NCBI RefSeq assembly: GCF_000308755.1
Contig: NZ_BAGF01000060.1
Span: forward strand, 1 to 58,039
Source of the DNA: Nocardia pneumoniae NBRC 100136
GTDB taxonomy: Bacteria > Actinomycetota > Actinomycetes > Mycobacteriales > Mycobacteriaceae
Length of the DNA stretch: 58,039 bases
Direction of reading: 5' to 3'
Shown here: one piece after another, positions 33,361-41,932 of the stretch
Position numbering within the stretch: the first letter of the stretch is position 1
How the letters are laid out: each line of letters starts with the position of its first letter
Program-made: the position numbers and the translations under genes
Notes under the pieces: generated by a model
The model's input: the letters and a program-made list of their open reading frames with translations, nothing else
Told to the model about the DNA's origin: nothing
Databases searched by the model: none

Positions 33361-33794
33361 CGGTAGTCCCAGAAGGTGGGTCGCAGGCGCCGATGCCCTA
33401 CGGCGGCGCACGTCAGTCGACGAACCTCGGCGACATTCTCGAGCGGGTCCTCGACAAAGGCTTGGTGATCGCGGGCGACATCCAGGTCAATCTGCTCGAC
33501 ATCGAACTTCTCACCATCAAGTTGCGCTTGGTCGTCGCGTCGCTGGAGACGGCCAAGGCGGTAGGTATCGACTGGTGGGAGACCGATCCCTGGCTCAACA
33601 GCAAGGCCCGCAGCCTGGAGCGCCAGGATCACGACCTCGAACTGGAGAATCGGAAACTGCGCGACCGGATCGCTGAACTGGAGGCGGACCGGCGCGTATC
33701 CATCGAACGCCGCAGGGAGCCGAGCGAAGCGGCCGACCGCCGCGAACCCATCGAACGCCGCCGCGAACCCAGGAAAGCGAGGGATCGTGACTGA
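33357..33794 (+). CDS. gvpJ: GvpJ-type gas vesicle protein with charged coiled tail
   Basis: A 145-residue GvpA homologue. The GvpA-like core STNLGDILERVLDKGLVIAGDIQVNLLDIELLTIKLRLVVASLETAKAVGIDWW, in parts, spans residues 20-80 and has the family's WW pair. The tail (90-145) is a charged heptad-like helix with repeated RIAELEADRR and ERRREP segments. Minor wall proteins of this type set shell diameter or caps. It overlaps the following gvpL start by eight bases. Confidence 0.88.
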   Translation: MTVVPEGGSQAPMPYGGARQSTNLGDILERVLDKGLVIAGDIQVNLLDIELLTIKLRLVVASLETAKAVGIDWWETDPWLNSKARSLERQDHDLELENRKLRDRIAELEADRRVSIERRREPSEAADRREPIERRREPRKARDRD

Positions 33795-34575
33795 CGGCGT
33801 CTGGCTGTACGCGGTGACGACGGCCGAGAATGTCGCGGAGGAGCTGGGCGGGATAACCGGGGTGGCGGGCGAGCCGGTGCGTGCCGTGGTCTCCGGCGGT
33901 TTGGCGGCCGTCGTCGGCACGGTGCCGCTCGAGGTCTTCGGGGAAGACCCGCTGCGCCGGAACCTCGAGGATCTGGCTTGGCTGGAGGCTACGGCGCGAG
34001 CGCACGACGCCGTCGTCTCGGCCCTGGTCCGCCGAGGCCCGGTTGTCCCGCTGCGCCTGGCCACCGTCTTCCTCGACGACGATCGGGTGCACGAGATGCT
34101 CGATGACCGGCGAGCGGATTTCGATTCGGCGCTGACCCTGGTGAGCGGCCGCACGGAGTGGGGTGTGAAAGCCTATGGCGACCGCGCCGCACTCGTCTCG
34201 GCCTCCGCCGAAGCCGCGAGCCGCGGCGAGGGCGGCGGAAAGGGCGCGGGCGCAGCGTATCTGGCGCGCCGACGCGCGCAGCTGGCCGCGCAGGAAACCG
34301 TCGAACGCGACGCGGCGCTGCACGCCGACGAAATCCATGCGTGCCTGGTCCGGCACGCCGCCGCTGGCCGCCGTCAACCGGTGACGGACCCGGCGCTGAC
34401 CGGCCGCCGAGAGTGGATGGTGCTCAACGGCACCTATCTGGTGGACGACGATCGCGCGGACGGTTTCGCGGCGATGGTCGACGAGCTCGGCACAGAATTC
34501 CCCGGTATTCGGCTCGAGCTCACCGGGCCGTGGCCACCGTATTCGTTCGCGGGAGTGGAAAGGGAACCGGCATGA
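33787..34575 (+). CDS. gvpL: gas vesicle protein GvpF/GvpL family (second copy)
   Basis: A 262-residue GvpF/L protein, start GTG. Family features are WLYAVTTAENVAEELGG, VVSGGLAAVVGTVPLEVFG, GPVVPLRLATVFLDDDRVH and the C-terminal IRLELTGPWPPYSFAGV. The copy has clearly diverged from the one at 31959, so both are probably needed, as in Streptomyces operons with F and L. Overlaps with gvpJ and gvpS indicate coupled translation. Confidence 0.92.
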   Translation: MTDGVWLYAVTTAENVAEELGGITGVAGEPVRAVVSGGLAAVVGTVPLEVFGEDPLRRNLEDLAWLEATARAHDAVVSALVRRGPVVPLRLATVFLDDDRVHEMLDDRRADFDSALTLVSGRTEWGVKAYGDRAALVSASAEAASRGEGGGKGAGAAYLARRRAQLAAQETVERDAALHADEIHACLVRHAAAGRRQPVTDPALTGRREWMVLNGTYLVDDDRADGFAAMVDELGTEFPGIRLELTGPWPPYSFAGVEREPA

Positions 34576-34805
34576 GCCATGTCGCGCCGAACGTCAACCG
34601 CGAGCGCCGTGTCGCGCTCGTCGACCTGTTGGATCGGGTGCTGGCCGGTGGGGTGGTCATCACGGGCGACATCCGGCTCTCCATCGCGGACGTCGACATG
34701 GTGCAGATCTCGCTGCGCGCCCTCATCTCCTCCATCAGCCCGCTGTCCACCCCCGCGCTGGACTCCTCGGCACACGGCGCGCTGGAGCCGCCCCCCGATG
34801 ACTGA
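34572..34805 (+). CDS. gvpS: GvpS, short GvpA-family protein
   Basis: A 77-residue GvpA homologue: ALVDLLDRVLAGGVVITGDIRLSIADVDMVQISLRALISSI, in parts, makes up most of the protein (residues 15-58), with a short Pro-rich end. The ATG overlaps the gvpL stop and the stop lies inside the first codons of gvpK. It is the third GvpA-family member of the operon. Confidence 0.88.
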   Translation: MSHVAPNVNRERRVALVDLLDRVLAGGVVITGDIRLSIADVDMVQISLRALISSISPLSTPALDSSAHGALEPPPDD

Positions 34806-35103
34806 ATTCGGCGGCATCCCACCGCGTATCGACACCGACCCCGAATCCGTCGAGCGCGGGCTGGTCCAACTCGTCCTCACCCTGGTGGAACTCCTGCGGC
34901 AGCTGATGGAGCGGCAGGCGCTGCGCCGCGTGGACCAGGGCGACCTGACCGACGCCCAAATCGAGCGTATCGGCACCACGCTGATGCTGCTCGAACAACG
35001 CATGGACGAACTACGCGACCACTTCGGCCTCACCCCCGAAGACCTCAACATCGACCTGGGCCCATTGGGCACGCTCCTCCCCCAATACCCCGACGAACGC
35101 TGA
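34798..35103 (+). CDS. gvpK: gas vesicle protein GvpK
   Basis: A 101-residue GvpK protein: GIPPRIDTDPESVERGLVQLVLTLVELLRQLMERQALRRVDQGDL, in parts, and IERIGTTLMLLEQRMDELRDHFGLTPEDLNIDLGPLG, in parts, are highly typical. It closes the operon, as in Streptomyces. No GvpN, GvpC, GvpV or GvpW gene is present. Confidence 0.94.
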   Translation: MTEFGGIPPRIDTDPESVERGLVQLVLTLVELLRQLMERQALRRVDQGDLTDAQIERIGTTLMLLEQRMDELRDHFGLTPEDLNIDLGPLGTLLPQYPDER

Positions 35104-35162
35104 GATCAACGGCACATGGCCGCGGGATTTCGCGAGAGGACCCCTCCACCAGGTGCCGTTGA

Positions 35163-35612
35163 TCATGAAGCGCAGGGCGGCGCGGGGGCGTCGACGAAGA
35201 GGGGTTTTCCGGTGGGGGGTGTGTAGACGACGTCGAGGATGAGGGGTTCGGTGCCGAGGTTTCGGCCGATGTGGACGTTCCACTCGCCCGCGGGCTCGTA
35301 GATGAAGTCCCCGGTGCGGTAGACGGGGGCGTCGCAGTCGGGGCCGGGATGGGTGAGGGTGCCCGCTCGGATGAAGCCGAAGACCGGGCCGTCGTGGTAG
35401 TGCCAGCCGGTGGAACCACCTGGGCCGATGGTGATTTCGCGGACGACCAGGTCGGTGCCCGCGACGAACGGGAGCAGTCCGGCCGGGATCTGCGCTTGGC
35501 CCAGGGTGACGGCGGTGATGTCGGTGCCCGGCGTCGCGTTGGCGTTCGCCGCGCCGGCCAGCGCGCCCGCGAGCACGACCGGCGCGACGGCGACGCGAAG
35601 GATAGGCGTCAT
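35163..35612 (-). CDS. exported cupin-domain protein
   Basis: A 149-residue secreted protein. The first 27 residues (MTPILRVAVAPVVLAGALAGAANANA) form a signal peptide with an Ala-x-Ala cut site. The rest is one cupin barrel: the metal motif GWHYHDGPVFGFIRAGTL holds His-x-His and Glu is replaced, and a later NVHIGRN gives the fourth ligand. Function unknown. It stands alone, convergent with gvpK, and its end is 59 bp from it. Confidence 0.82.
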   Translation of the reverse strand: MTPILRVAVAPVVLAGALAGAANANATPGTDITAVTLGQAQIPAGLLPFVAGTDLVVREITIGPGGSTGWHYHDGPVFGFIRAGTLTHPGPDCDAPVYRTGDFIYEPAGEWNVHIGRNLGTEPLILDVVYTPPTGKPLFVDAPAPPCAS

Positions 35613-35684
35613 CCTGGCAGCCTAGCCACCGTGACGTGGCACGGGAACCCTTCCGTGCCCCCGAACGCTGGCGGACCGCCCATG

Positions 35685-36941
35685 CTACACAGCGTCGTTC
35701 GGCGGAGACGGCGGAAAAGTGACCGGCAGAGCCGCTAACGCCCGGTGGAAGGGGCCAGGCCGCCAAGTCGGTCCCCCGGCCGGTACGGCGAGCTGCATCT
35801 CGGGCAGCGCATCGAGAAGTTGATCGATGGCCTCCTGAGCGATCAGGTAGGACAGGGATCGGGCGGGGCAGGCGTGTGGTCCGAGGCCCCATGCCAGATG
35901 CGAGCGATTACCGGTCTGATCCTTCGCCCGGATCGCGGGATCGTTGTTGCAGGCGGAGATGCTGACGACGACCGGCTGGTGCGCGGGCAGCCAGACGTCG
36001 TCGATGAGGATCGGCTGCCTGGGGTAGGTGATCAACATGTTGGCCAGCGGCGGGTCGTTGAACAAGAGCTCGTCGAGGGCGTCGCGGGTGGACAGACTCC
36101 CGCCCAGGACAGTTGTGCCGAACCGGTCGTCGGTGAGGATCAGCAGCAGGGTATTGCTGATCAGGTTCAGTTGCAGTTCGATTCCCGCACCGTAGACGCT
36201 CACCAACTGGTGGACCATCTCCAGCTCATCGAGTTCGGCTGGGTGCTGCAAGAGCAGCGTGGTGATGTCGTTGCCGGGTTCGCCCCGTTTCAAGGTCACC
36301 AGTTCCAGAATCGCCTCGCTGAGCATGGCGTTGCCCTTCTCGGCCTCGATGCCCTCGAAGATCGCGGCCATACCGGCGGCGACTCGAGAACCTATCTCCG
36401 GCGGGCACCCGAGCATCGCATTGACGACCTCGAACGTCAGCGGGAAGATGTACTGGCTGATCAGGTCGGCCGCACCGGCCTGGCAGAAGCCGTTGATCAG
36501 CGGGATGGCGATCTTCTGCACGGTGGCTTGGATACCGTACAGATTTACCTGAGCAATGCTCGTGGTGATGGCCTGCCGGTAGCGCAGCAAGTCCACCCCG
36601 GCGCTTCTACTCCCGGTGGGGCGCCACTCCATGATCGGAAGGACCGGGCAGTCGGCGGGGATGTTCTTCTGCCAAGTACGGGGATCGGCCGGAAAGTGCT
36701 CAGGATCGTTGAGGATCCGCAGCGCGGTGTGATAGCCGATCACCAACGTAGCCGGCACGCCCGGCGCCAGCTCTACCGGGGCCAAAGATCCATACTGTCT
36801 TCGCATTTCACGGTAGACATGGTGCGGATCGACAGCGAACTCGGGTGCATGCAGCGACACCCGCGAGTCGCCGGAACCGGTCGGCGAGCCGTGGATGACA
36901 GGACACGATGGGCCATTCGGCGGGAACTCGGACGTGCGCAA
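35685..36941 (-). CDS. cytochrome P450 lacking the ExxR motif
   Basis: A 418-residue P450. The heme loop is AWGLGPHACPARSLSYLIAQE with the ligand Cys in PHACPA. The I-helix has YGAGIELQLNLISN instead of the usual AGxxT, and the K-helix reads DELLFNDPPLANMLI, so the normally invariant ExxR is absent. The start PSCPVIHG and the phrase LAPGVPATLVIGYHTALRIL resemble the CYP156/CYP157 group of Streptomyces, which is known for missing ExxR and for conservon operons. No conservon genes (sensor kinase, roadblock, DUF742, GTPase) are next to it. TTG at 36941 with GGAG upstream is the probable start. Confidence 0.86.
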   Translation of the reverse strand: MRTSEFPPNGPSCPVIHGSPTGSGDSRVSLHAPEFAVDPHHVYREMRRQYGSLAPVELAPGVPATLVIGYHTALRILNDPEHFPADPRTWQKNIPADCPVLPIMEWRPTGSRSAGVDLLRYRQAITTSIAQVNLYGIQATVQKIAIPLINGFCQAGAADLISQYIFPLTFEVVNAMLGCPPEIGSRVAAGMAAIFEGIEAEKGNAMLSEAILELVTLKRGEPGNDITTLLLQHPAELDELEMVHQLVSVYGAGIELQLNLISNTLLLILTDDRFGTTVLGGSLSTRDALDELLFNDPPLANMLITYPRQPILIDDVWLPAHQPVVVSISACNNDPAIRAKDQTGNRSHLAWGLGPHACPARSLSYLIAQEAIDQLLDALPEMQLAVPAGGPTWRPGPFHRALAALPVTFPPSPPNDAV

Positions 36942-37142
36942 AAAGGGAACTCCAGGTCGTTCGGGTGTATTGCCGGATCCCCCCGATCACAATGCCGTTC
37001 CGTTGTCTGTCTACCAAAGGCGAGCCGATTATGCCAATTGAGCGGGACCACAACGAATTCCGCGTCGACACGTTCAGTGTTCCCGCACATGGTGTGCGTG
37101 TCGAGTTGCCGGTGCGCACCATAGCCGGACAACATCAGCGGC

Positions 37143-38846
37143 ATGCCGTCCACTCCGCTGAATCCAGCAGGCGACATTCCCGACACCGGAATTCCGGGCC
37201 GTCTCGCCACCGACATGACGATGACCGAGCAATACGAATGGCACCGCGCCTATCTGCGCCGCCATCCGGTGTCGCGGCGCAATATCCTGCGTGGCACCGC
37301 GGCGGCCGCGGCAGTGGCGGCGGTCGGCGCCGCGCCCTTCGGTGCGCGCGCGTACGCCGAGGAGGCTCGGCTCGCGGTCGGCGGACGACGGGTGGCGTTC
37401 GGCCCGGACGCGGCGAGCCAACTGCGCTTCGCGGCACAGTTGTCCCGGCGACCGGCGGGCGCGACGGTGTATCTGGACCACGGACCCACCCCGGCGCTGG
37501 GTGCGACGGTCGAAGCCGAGGTGCGCAATCTGCTCACCCAGCTGCCCACGGTCGATGGCGGCGTGCTCGCGGCCGAACAGTTCTACGTCCACGCACCGGT
37601 GGACGGGCTTCCTGGCCGGGTGCCGCACTTCTATCGTTGGCGTACCTCCGACGGTTTCGTCGGCGACATCCGCGCCGCCGCACCCGCGATGCCAACCAGC
37701 AGGGCCGCGCTTCTGCCGTTCCGCTTCACCATGATGGGTGACCAGGGCACCGACGAGACGCCCGCACTGCCGGACGGCGTCGCGCCCGGCGACTACGACG
37801 ACAAGTACTACCGGCCCGACGACGATCCGGCCGCACCGCACGCGAGCAACGTCCTGCGGCAGATCGCGGCGGCCCGGCCGGATTTCCACATCCTCGCAGG
37901 CGACATCGCCTACGCCGACCCCTCCGGCAGAGGCAAGCCGGGGCAGTTCGCCGCGCACGGCGCGCAGCCATCCAGCGGGTTCGACAAGTACAACCCCTAC
38001 GTGTGGGATGTCTACTTCAACGCCATCGAGCCCAGCGCGGCCCAGACCCCGTGGATGTTCACCACCGGCAATCACGACATGGAAGCCACCTACGGCGACC
38101 ACGGCTACGGCGGACATCTGGCGCGGCTGGACTTCCCCGGCAACGGCCCCGCGGGCTGCCCGTCGGCGTACTCGTTCACCTACGGGAATGTCGCGGTGCT
38201 CTCGCTGGACGCCAACGACGTGTCCTACGAGATCCGCGCCAGTACCGGTTATTCCGGTGGGGCGCAGACGAACTGGGTGGAGCGCGCGCTGGCCGCCTAC
38301 CGCGCCGACCCCGGCATCGACTTCATCGTCTGCTTCTTCCACCACTGCGCGTATTCGACCACCGAGGCGCACGCCAGCGACGGCGGCGTGCGCGACGCCT
38401 GGGTCGGGTTGTTCGACCGCTATCAGGTGGACCTGGTGCTGCAGGGGCACAACCACGTCTACGAGCGCACCGATCCGATCCGAGCGGGAAACGCGACGAA
38501 GGTCGCGGGCGACAACTCGATCGTCTACCCGGAGACCGACGGAACCGTCTATTACACCGTGGGCGGCGGCGGACGCCCCCGCTACGAATTCCAGCCGGGC
38601 TCGCGAGAATCCTTCCGCGGCAATGAACTACCCGATACCACGGTGCCGAACAGCTACGTGTGGACGCCCGGCGGCGGCAAACAGGACGAGGCCGCGCCGT
38701 GGTCGCGGGTCCGCTTCCGGAACTACTCGTTCCTGCGCGTCGACGTCCGGCCGGGCGTGTTCGCCAGCGAGATGGACGTGGTCGCGGTCGACGAGTACGG
38801 CCGCGAATTCGACCGGGTGCTCTTCCGCCGCCTGGTTCGTCCCTGA
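37143..38846 (+). CDS. Tat-exported purple acid phosphatase-like metallophosphoesterase
   Basis: A 567-residue secreted enzyme. A twin-arginine signal (SRRNILRGTAAAAAVAAVG, about residues 43-62) precedes an Ala-rich stretch and cut site. An N-terminal fibronectin-like domain follows, then the metallophosphatase core with the metal motifs MMGDQG, GDIAYAD, TGNHDME, FFHHCA and QGHNHVYERT. These are the seven metal ligands of purple acid phosphatases. Its location outside the membrane suits phosphate scavenging. The ATG at 37143 may be 20 residues or more too early, since a shorter Tat signal would start at one of the methionines at about residues 25-27. Confidence 0.88.
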   Translation: MPSTPLNPAGDIPDTGIPGRLATDMTMTEQYEWHRAYLRRHPVSRRNILRGTAAAAAVAAVGAAPFGARAYAEEARLAVGGRRVAFGPDAASQLRFAAQLSRRPAGATVYLDHGPTPALGATVEAEVRNLLTQLPTVDGGVLAAEQFYVHAPVDGLPGRVPHFYRWRTSDGFVGDIRAAAPAMPTSRAALLPFRFTMMGDQGTDETPALPDGVAPGDYDDKYYRPDDDPAAPHASNVLRQIAAARPDFHILAGDIAYADPSGRGKPGQFAAHGAQPSSGFDKYNPYVWDVYFNAIEPSAAQTPWMFTTGNHDMEATYGDHGYGGHLARLDFPGNGPAGCPSAYSFTYGNVAVLSLDANDVSYEIRASTGYSGGAQTNWVERALAAYRADPGIDFIVCFFHHCAYSTTEAHASDGGVRDAWVGLFDRYQVDLVLQGHNHVYERTDPIRAGNATKVAGDNSIVYPETDGTVYYTVGGGGRPRYEFQPGSRESFRGNELPDTTVPNSYVWTPGGGKQDEAAPWSRVRFRNYSFLRVDVRPGVFASEMDVVAVDEYGREFDRVLFRRLVRP

Positions 38847-38852
38847 GGCGGG

Positions 38853-39191
38853 TTACTTCTTCTTTTTCGGTGGGAGGGTCCGGGCGTAGGCGACGCCGCG
38901 CTCGACCCATTCCCGCAGGACTTCCTCGTCGGCGACTGCCGCGGCGGCGACATACAGCCAGCCGGCCATCTCGCGTCCGCCCATGACCATGGGTTCGACC
39001 GACTCGCCGAGCAGCCGCTCGCCCTCGTCCGGGTCGACGCGAACCAGCAGGCCACCCTGGCGGCTGGCCGCGACCGCCATATTGCCGCCGATCAGGAACG
39101 CCAGGCCACCGAACATCTTCTGCTCGGTGAGCTTCGGCCCTGGCCCGATCAGCTCTCGGATCCGCTCGGCCAACTCCTCGTCGTATGCCAT
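38853..39191 (-). CDS. TfoX N-terminal domain protein
   Basis: A 112-residue protein of the TfoX/Sxy N-terminal family: MAYDEELAERIRELIGPGPKLTEQKMFGGLAFLIGGNMAVAAS, in parts, and LLVRVDPDEGERLL. TfoX regulates competence in gamma-proteobacteria, but actinobacterial single-domain members have no known function. It ends in four lysines. ATG at 39191 gives the family start. The stop lies six bases from that of the phosphatase gene, so the two converge. Confidence 0.85.
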   Translation of the reverse strand: MAYDEELAERIRELIGPGPKLTEQKMFGGLAFLIGGNMAVAASRQGGLLVRVDPDEGERLLGESVEPMVMGGREMAGWLYVAAAAVADEEVLREWVERGVAYARTLPPKKKK

Positions 39192-39615
39192 AGCGGCATT
39201 GTGCGCCCTGGGTACGACAGGCTCGCGGAGCTGACCCGACCTGCCCGGTCGTGTCGCTCGGTGGTGTGCGCCGAATCCAGGCGCGGTCACCGACCGCACG
39301 ACTGACGAGACTCGCTCGTCCGGCCGAGAACCCGCTCGATCCGGCCCGCAAATCCACAGAACGAGCGGCCGATAAGTGTACGAATCACTCTGCAGCGCAC
39401 CGTATTTGGGTCTATGCCGGGCCTGGCTTCACCAAGGTGCTTACGTACACTCCCGAGCCGCATGGATGTCACTGGACGTTCAAGCGGATGTTTCCGTACC
39501 TGTCTGTAATACACAGCGTGAGACGGGGGCCGAGGCTGTCAGTACCGCACGCGCACAGCTCGTTTCACAATTCGCAGTCGACCGCGCCCCCAGCAACGGG
39601 ACGAAGGACTCTTCC
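39192..39615. other. intergenic region without a recognised gene
   Basis: About 420 bases between the divergent TfoX-like and TrbL-like genes. The composition drops in G/C after 39360. No tRNA, clear palindrome or conserved promoter was found; an open frame continues upstream of the TrbL-like start, but its residues look like noise. Both promoters must be here. Confidence 0.35.
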
Positions 39616-41910
39616 GTGCACATCTGCTCCCCGGTGGTGCGATCACGCACTGTCAGCCGCCGTTCATCCAGGCGGTATTCGGTTCGAGTTCCCGACGAGT
39701 TCCGCCGAGCCCCACATCGCGGTGTGCCGCGCTGGGGCACCGGCACTCGGCGGCGACGGGTAGCCTGGCTCGCACTGATCATCTTCGCGCTCTTCGTCTT
39801 TCCCGGCTTCCTCGGCGCGATAGCCGTCGCCCAGGACGCGGCGAGCACGACGGCCGAAGCATCCGGGATCGACGGGCTCAGCTGGATGAATATCCGGGAC
39901 TCATCGGGCATCCCGCTGTCGGACTATCGGTTCGCGACCGGCGACGAAAGCCTGTTCAAGCCGCGCGCCACCGTCCTGTGGGCGGTGCTGGGCTTGGAAT
40001 TCATCGGTTACATCGCCATTGTGACGACCGCGATCTGGTTGATCGGCTACGCGTTGAGCTTCCGGTGGCTGGACATGTTCAGTGCGGCGTTGCGTGGCGT
40101 GGCCGACGCGCTGGCCGGGCAGCTCGCGACTCCGATCATGCTGGTCACCGCGGCCACCATCGGCGCGTTCTGCGTCGCCTGGTTCATCGTGCGCGGCTAC
40201 CACGCCAAGGCCACCATGCAGGTGGTGACGATGCTGGCGGTGGCGGTGCTGGGGCCGGTATTCCTGGCCGAGCCCTTGGCGGATGTGCTGTCCTCGGACG
40301 GGTTGCTGGCGCAGGGCCGCGACCTGGGCATCTCCGTGGCGGCGGGCCTGAACGGGAACGCCAACCCGAATCCGGCTCAGCTCGTGACGACCATGCAGAG
40401 CGAACTGGCCGACAATTTCGCCCGTCAACCGCTGCAAGTGTGGAATTTCGGGCATACCGTCGACGCGCGCCCGGCCTGCCGGTCGGCATGGTCGGCAGGG
40501 GTTGCGGCGGGCGACGACGCCCGGGTGATCAGCGGCATGAAGTCGTGCGGAGACGCCGCCGCGCACGCGAAGGCGGAGAACCCCACCATGGGGCAGGTCG
40601 CCACCGGGCTCATGCTGTTGATCTGCGGCGGCATCCTCTTGCTCTTCGCGATGTACCTCGGACTGAAGGTCATCAAGGCCGCGCTGGACACGATCTATCA
40701 CGGGATCATGTCGATCTTCGGCTTCGCCGCGGGCGGATTCGTGTACGGCCCGACGCAGACGTTCCTGGTCCGCAACCTGGTGGACAGCTTCGTCGCGGCG
40801 GCCAGGATGACGGCGTACACCATATTCCTCGGTGTCTACGTGCTGTTCATGGGCAATCTCTTCGCGCAGGCTCGCGGCCAGGTCATGGCGGTGATCATCA
40901 TCGCGGGCACCGTCGAGATCGTCGCCATCCTCCAGCTGAAACGACTCAGCGGCAGCCTGTCTCGCGGCAACGACTGGATCGCCAACCGGTTCTCCCTGGC
41001 GGTGCAGGGCAGTCAGACCAAGTCGAGCAGCGGCGGCACGGCCCTCGGCATGGGTGGTGGCGGCGCGAAAGCCTCGTCGGGCATGGGGTTCGCGAGCACA
41101 CTCGGCGTACTCAATACCATCAACACCTCACCCGTGACGGCGTGGCTGGCCGGGGGAACGGTCAATCCGCTGAATCCCTTGGCCAGCACACGGAAGAGGA
41201 TCGAACGGTCCACCAGGAGAATCCTGGCCAGCCGCGAGGAAGGCTACGTCGAGCATCAGCTGTCCCGCACGAACTGGCGGGGCGTCGCGGTTACCGCGGC
41301 CAGGCAACACGGGGGCATGCACACCCAGCTCGGTGTCTCCCGTGCCCTGAAAGCACTGCGCGACAACAAGGTTCCCGAATCACGCGTGCATCACGTGCTG
41401 CTCGCCTCTGGGGCCAGCCACGAGATGGTCAACCACTCGCTGGCCGCACTTTCCACCCAGGAATCGACGGTATCGCAGAATCCGTACGGCTTCGCACCCT
41501 TGCAGAAGGCGATTGCGACAGCGTGGGCGGTGGAGAACCACGTCGGCCACGAGGCGCACGACGCCTTCGCCGCCCAGGCGGTCATCGCGGCGGACAGCTT
41601 CGTCCGGCACAGCAACGCGCCCGCGCCGGGCGCAACGATCGACCAGGCGTTCGTGCAACGGGTGGAGAACAACTGGCATTCGGACCGGGCGCTGCGGGCG
41701 GCGATCACCCCCGACGAGTGGAACAACGCGGGCCGCGACACCCGCTGGCATATCGGCCACCGGGTGGCGACCATGCACCGGGACGCGGCCCAGGCGTACT
41801 ACGCCGATCCCACCGATATCAACCGCGAAGCTCTGGTGCGATCGGCCAGGCGCGTCGCCAATCTCGATCACCTCGATCCCGAAGGGGGCCTGGATCCCTG
41901 GAATCCGTGA
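39616..41910 (+). CDS. TrbL/VirB6-like polytopic membrane protein
   Basis: A 764-residue membrane protein resembling the TrbL/VirB6 inner-membrane channel component of type IV secretion and conjugation systems of actinobacteria. After a basic N-terminus, about eight hydrophobic segments are seen between residues 48 and 430 (for example LALIIFALFVFPGFLGAIAV, FIGYIAIVTTAIWLIGYAL, TGLMLLICGGILLLFAMYLG). The last 330 residues are soluble, Ala/His-rich and hydrophilic. The start GTG at 39616 has GAAGGA nine bases upstream. No other transfer gene stands next to it, so it is an orphan here. Confidence 0.72.
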   Translation: MHICSPVVRSRTVSRRSSRRYSVRVPDEFRRAPHRGVPRWGTGTRRRRVAWLALIIFALFVFPGFLGAIAVAQDAASTTAEASGIDGLSWMNIRDSSGIPLSDYRFATGDESLFKPRATVLWAVLGLEFIGYIAIVTTAIWLIGYALSFRWLDMFSAALRGVADALAGQLATPIMLVTAATIGAFCVAWFIVRGYHAKATMQVVTMLAVAVLGPVFLAEPLADVLSSDGLLAQGRDLGISVAAGLNGNANPNPAQLVTTMQSELADNFARQPLQVWNFGHTVDARPACRSAWSAGVAAGDDARVISGMKSCGDAAAHAKAENPTMGQVATGLMLLICGGILLLFAMYLGLKVIKAALDTIYHGIMSIFGFAAGGFVYGPTQTFLVRNLVDSFVAAARMTAYTIFLGVYVLFMGNLFAQARGQVMAVIIIAGTVEIVAILQLKRLSGSLSRGNDWIANRFSLAVQGSQTKSSSGGTALGMGGGGAKASSGMGFASTLGVLNTINTSPVTAWLAGGTVNPLNPLASTRKRIERSTRRILASREEGYVEHQLSRTNWRGVAVTAARQHGGMHTQLGVSRALKALRDNKVPESRVHHVLLASGASHEMVNHSLAALSTQESTVSQNPYGFAPLQKAIATAWAVENHVGHEAHDAFAAQAVIAADSFVRHSNAPAPGATIDQAFVQRVENNWHSDRALRAAITPDEWNNAGRDTRWHIGHRVATMHRDAAQAYYADPTDINREALVRSARRVANLDHLDPEGGLDPWNP

Positions 41911-41932
41911 TCCGGCCGGGTGCGGTGGCCGA

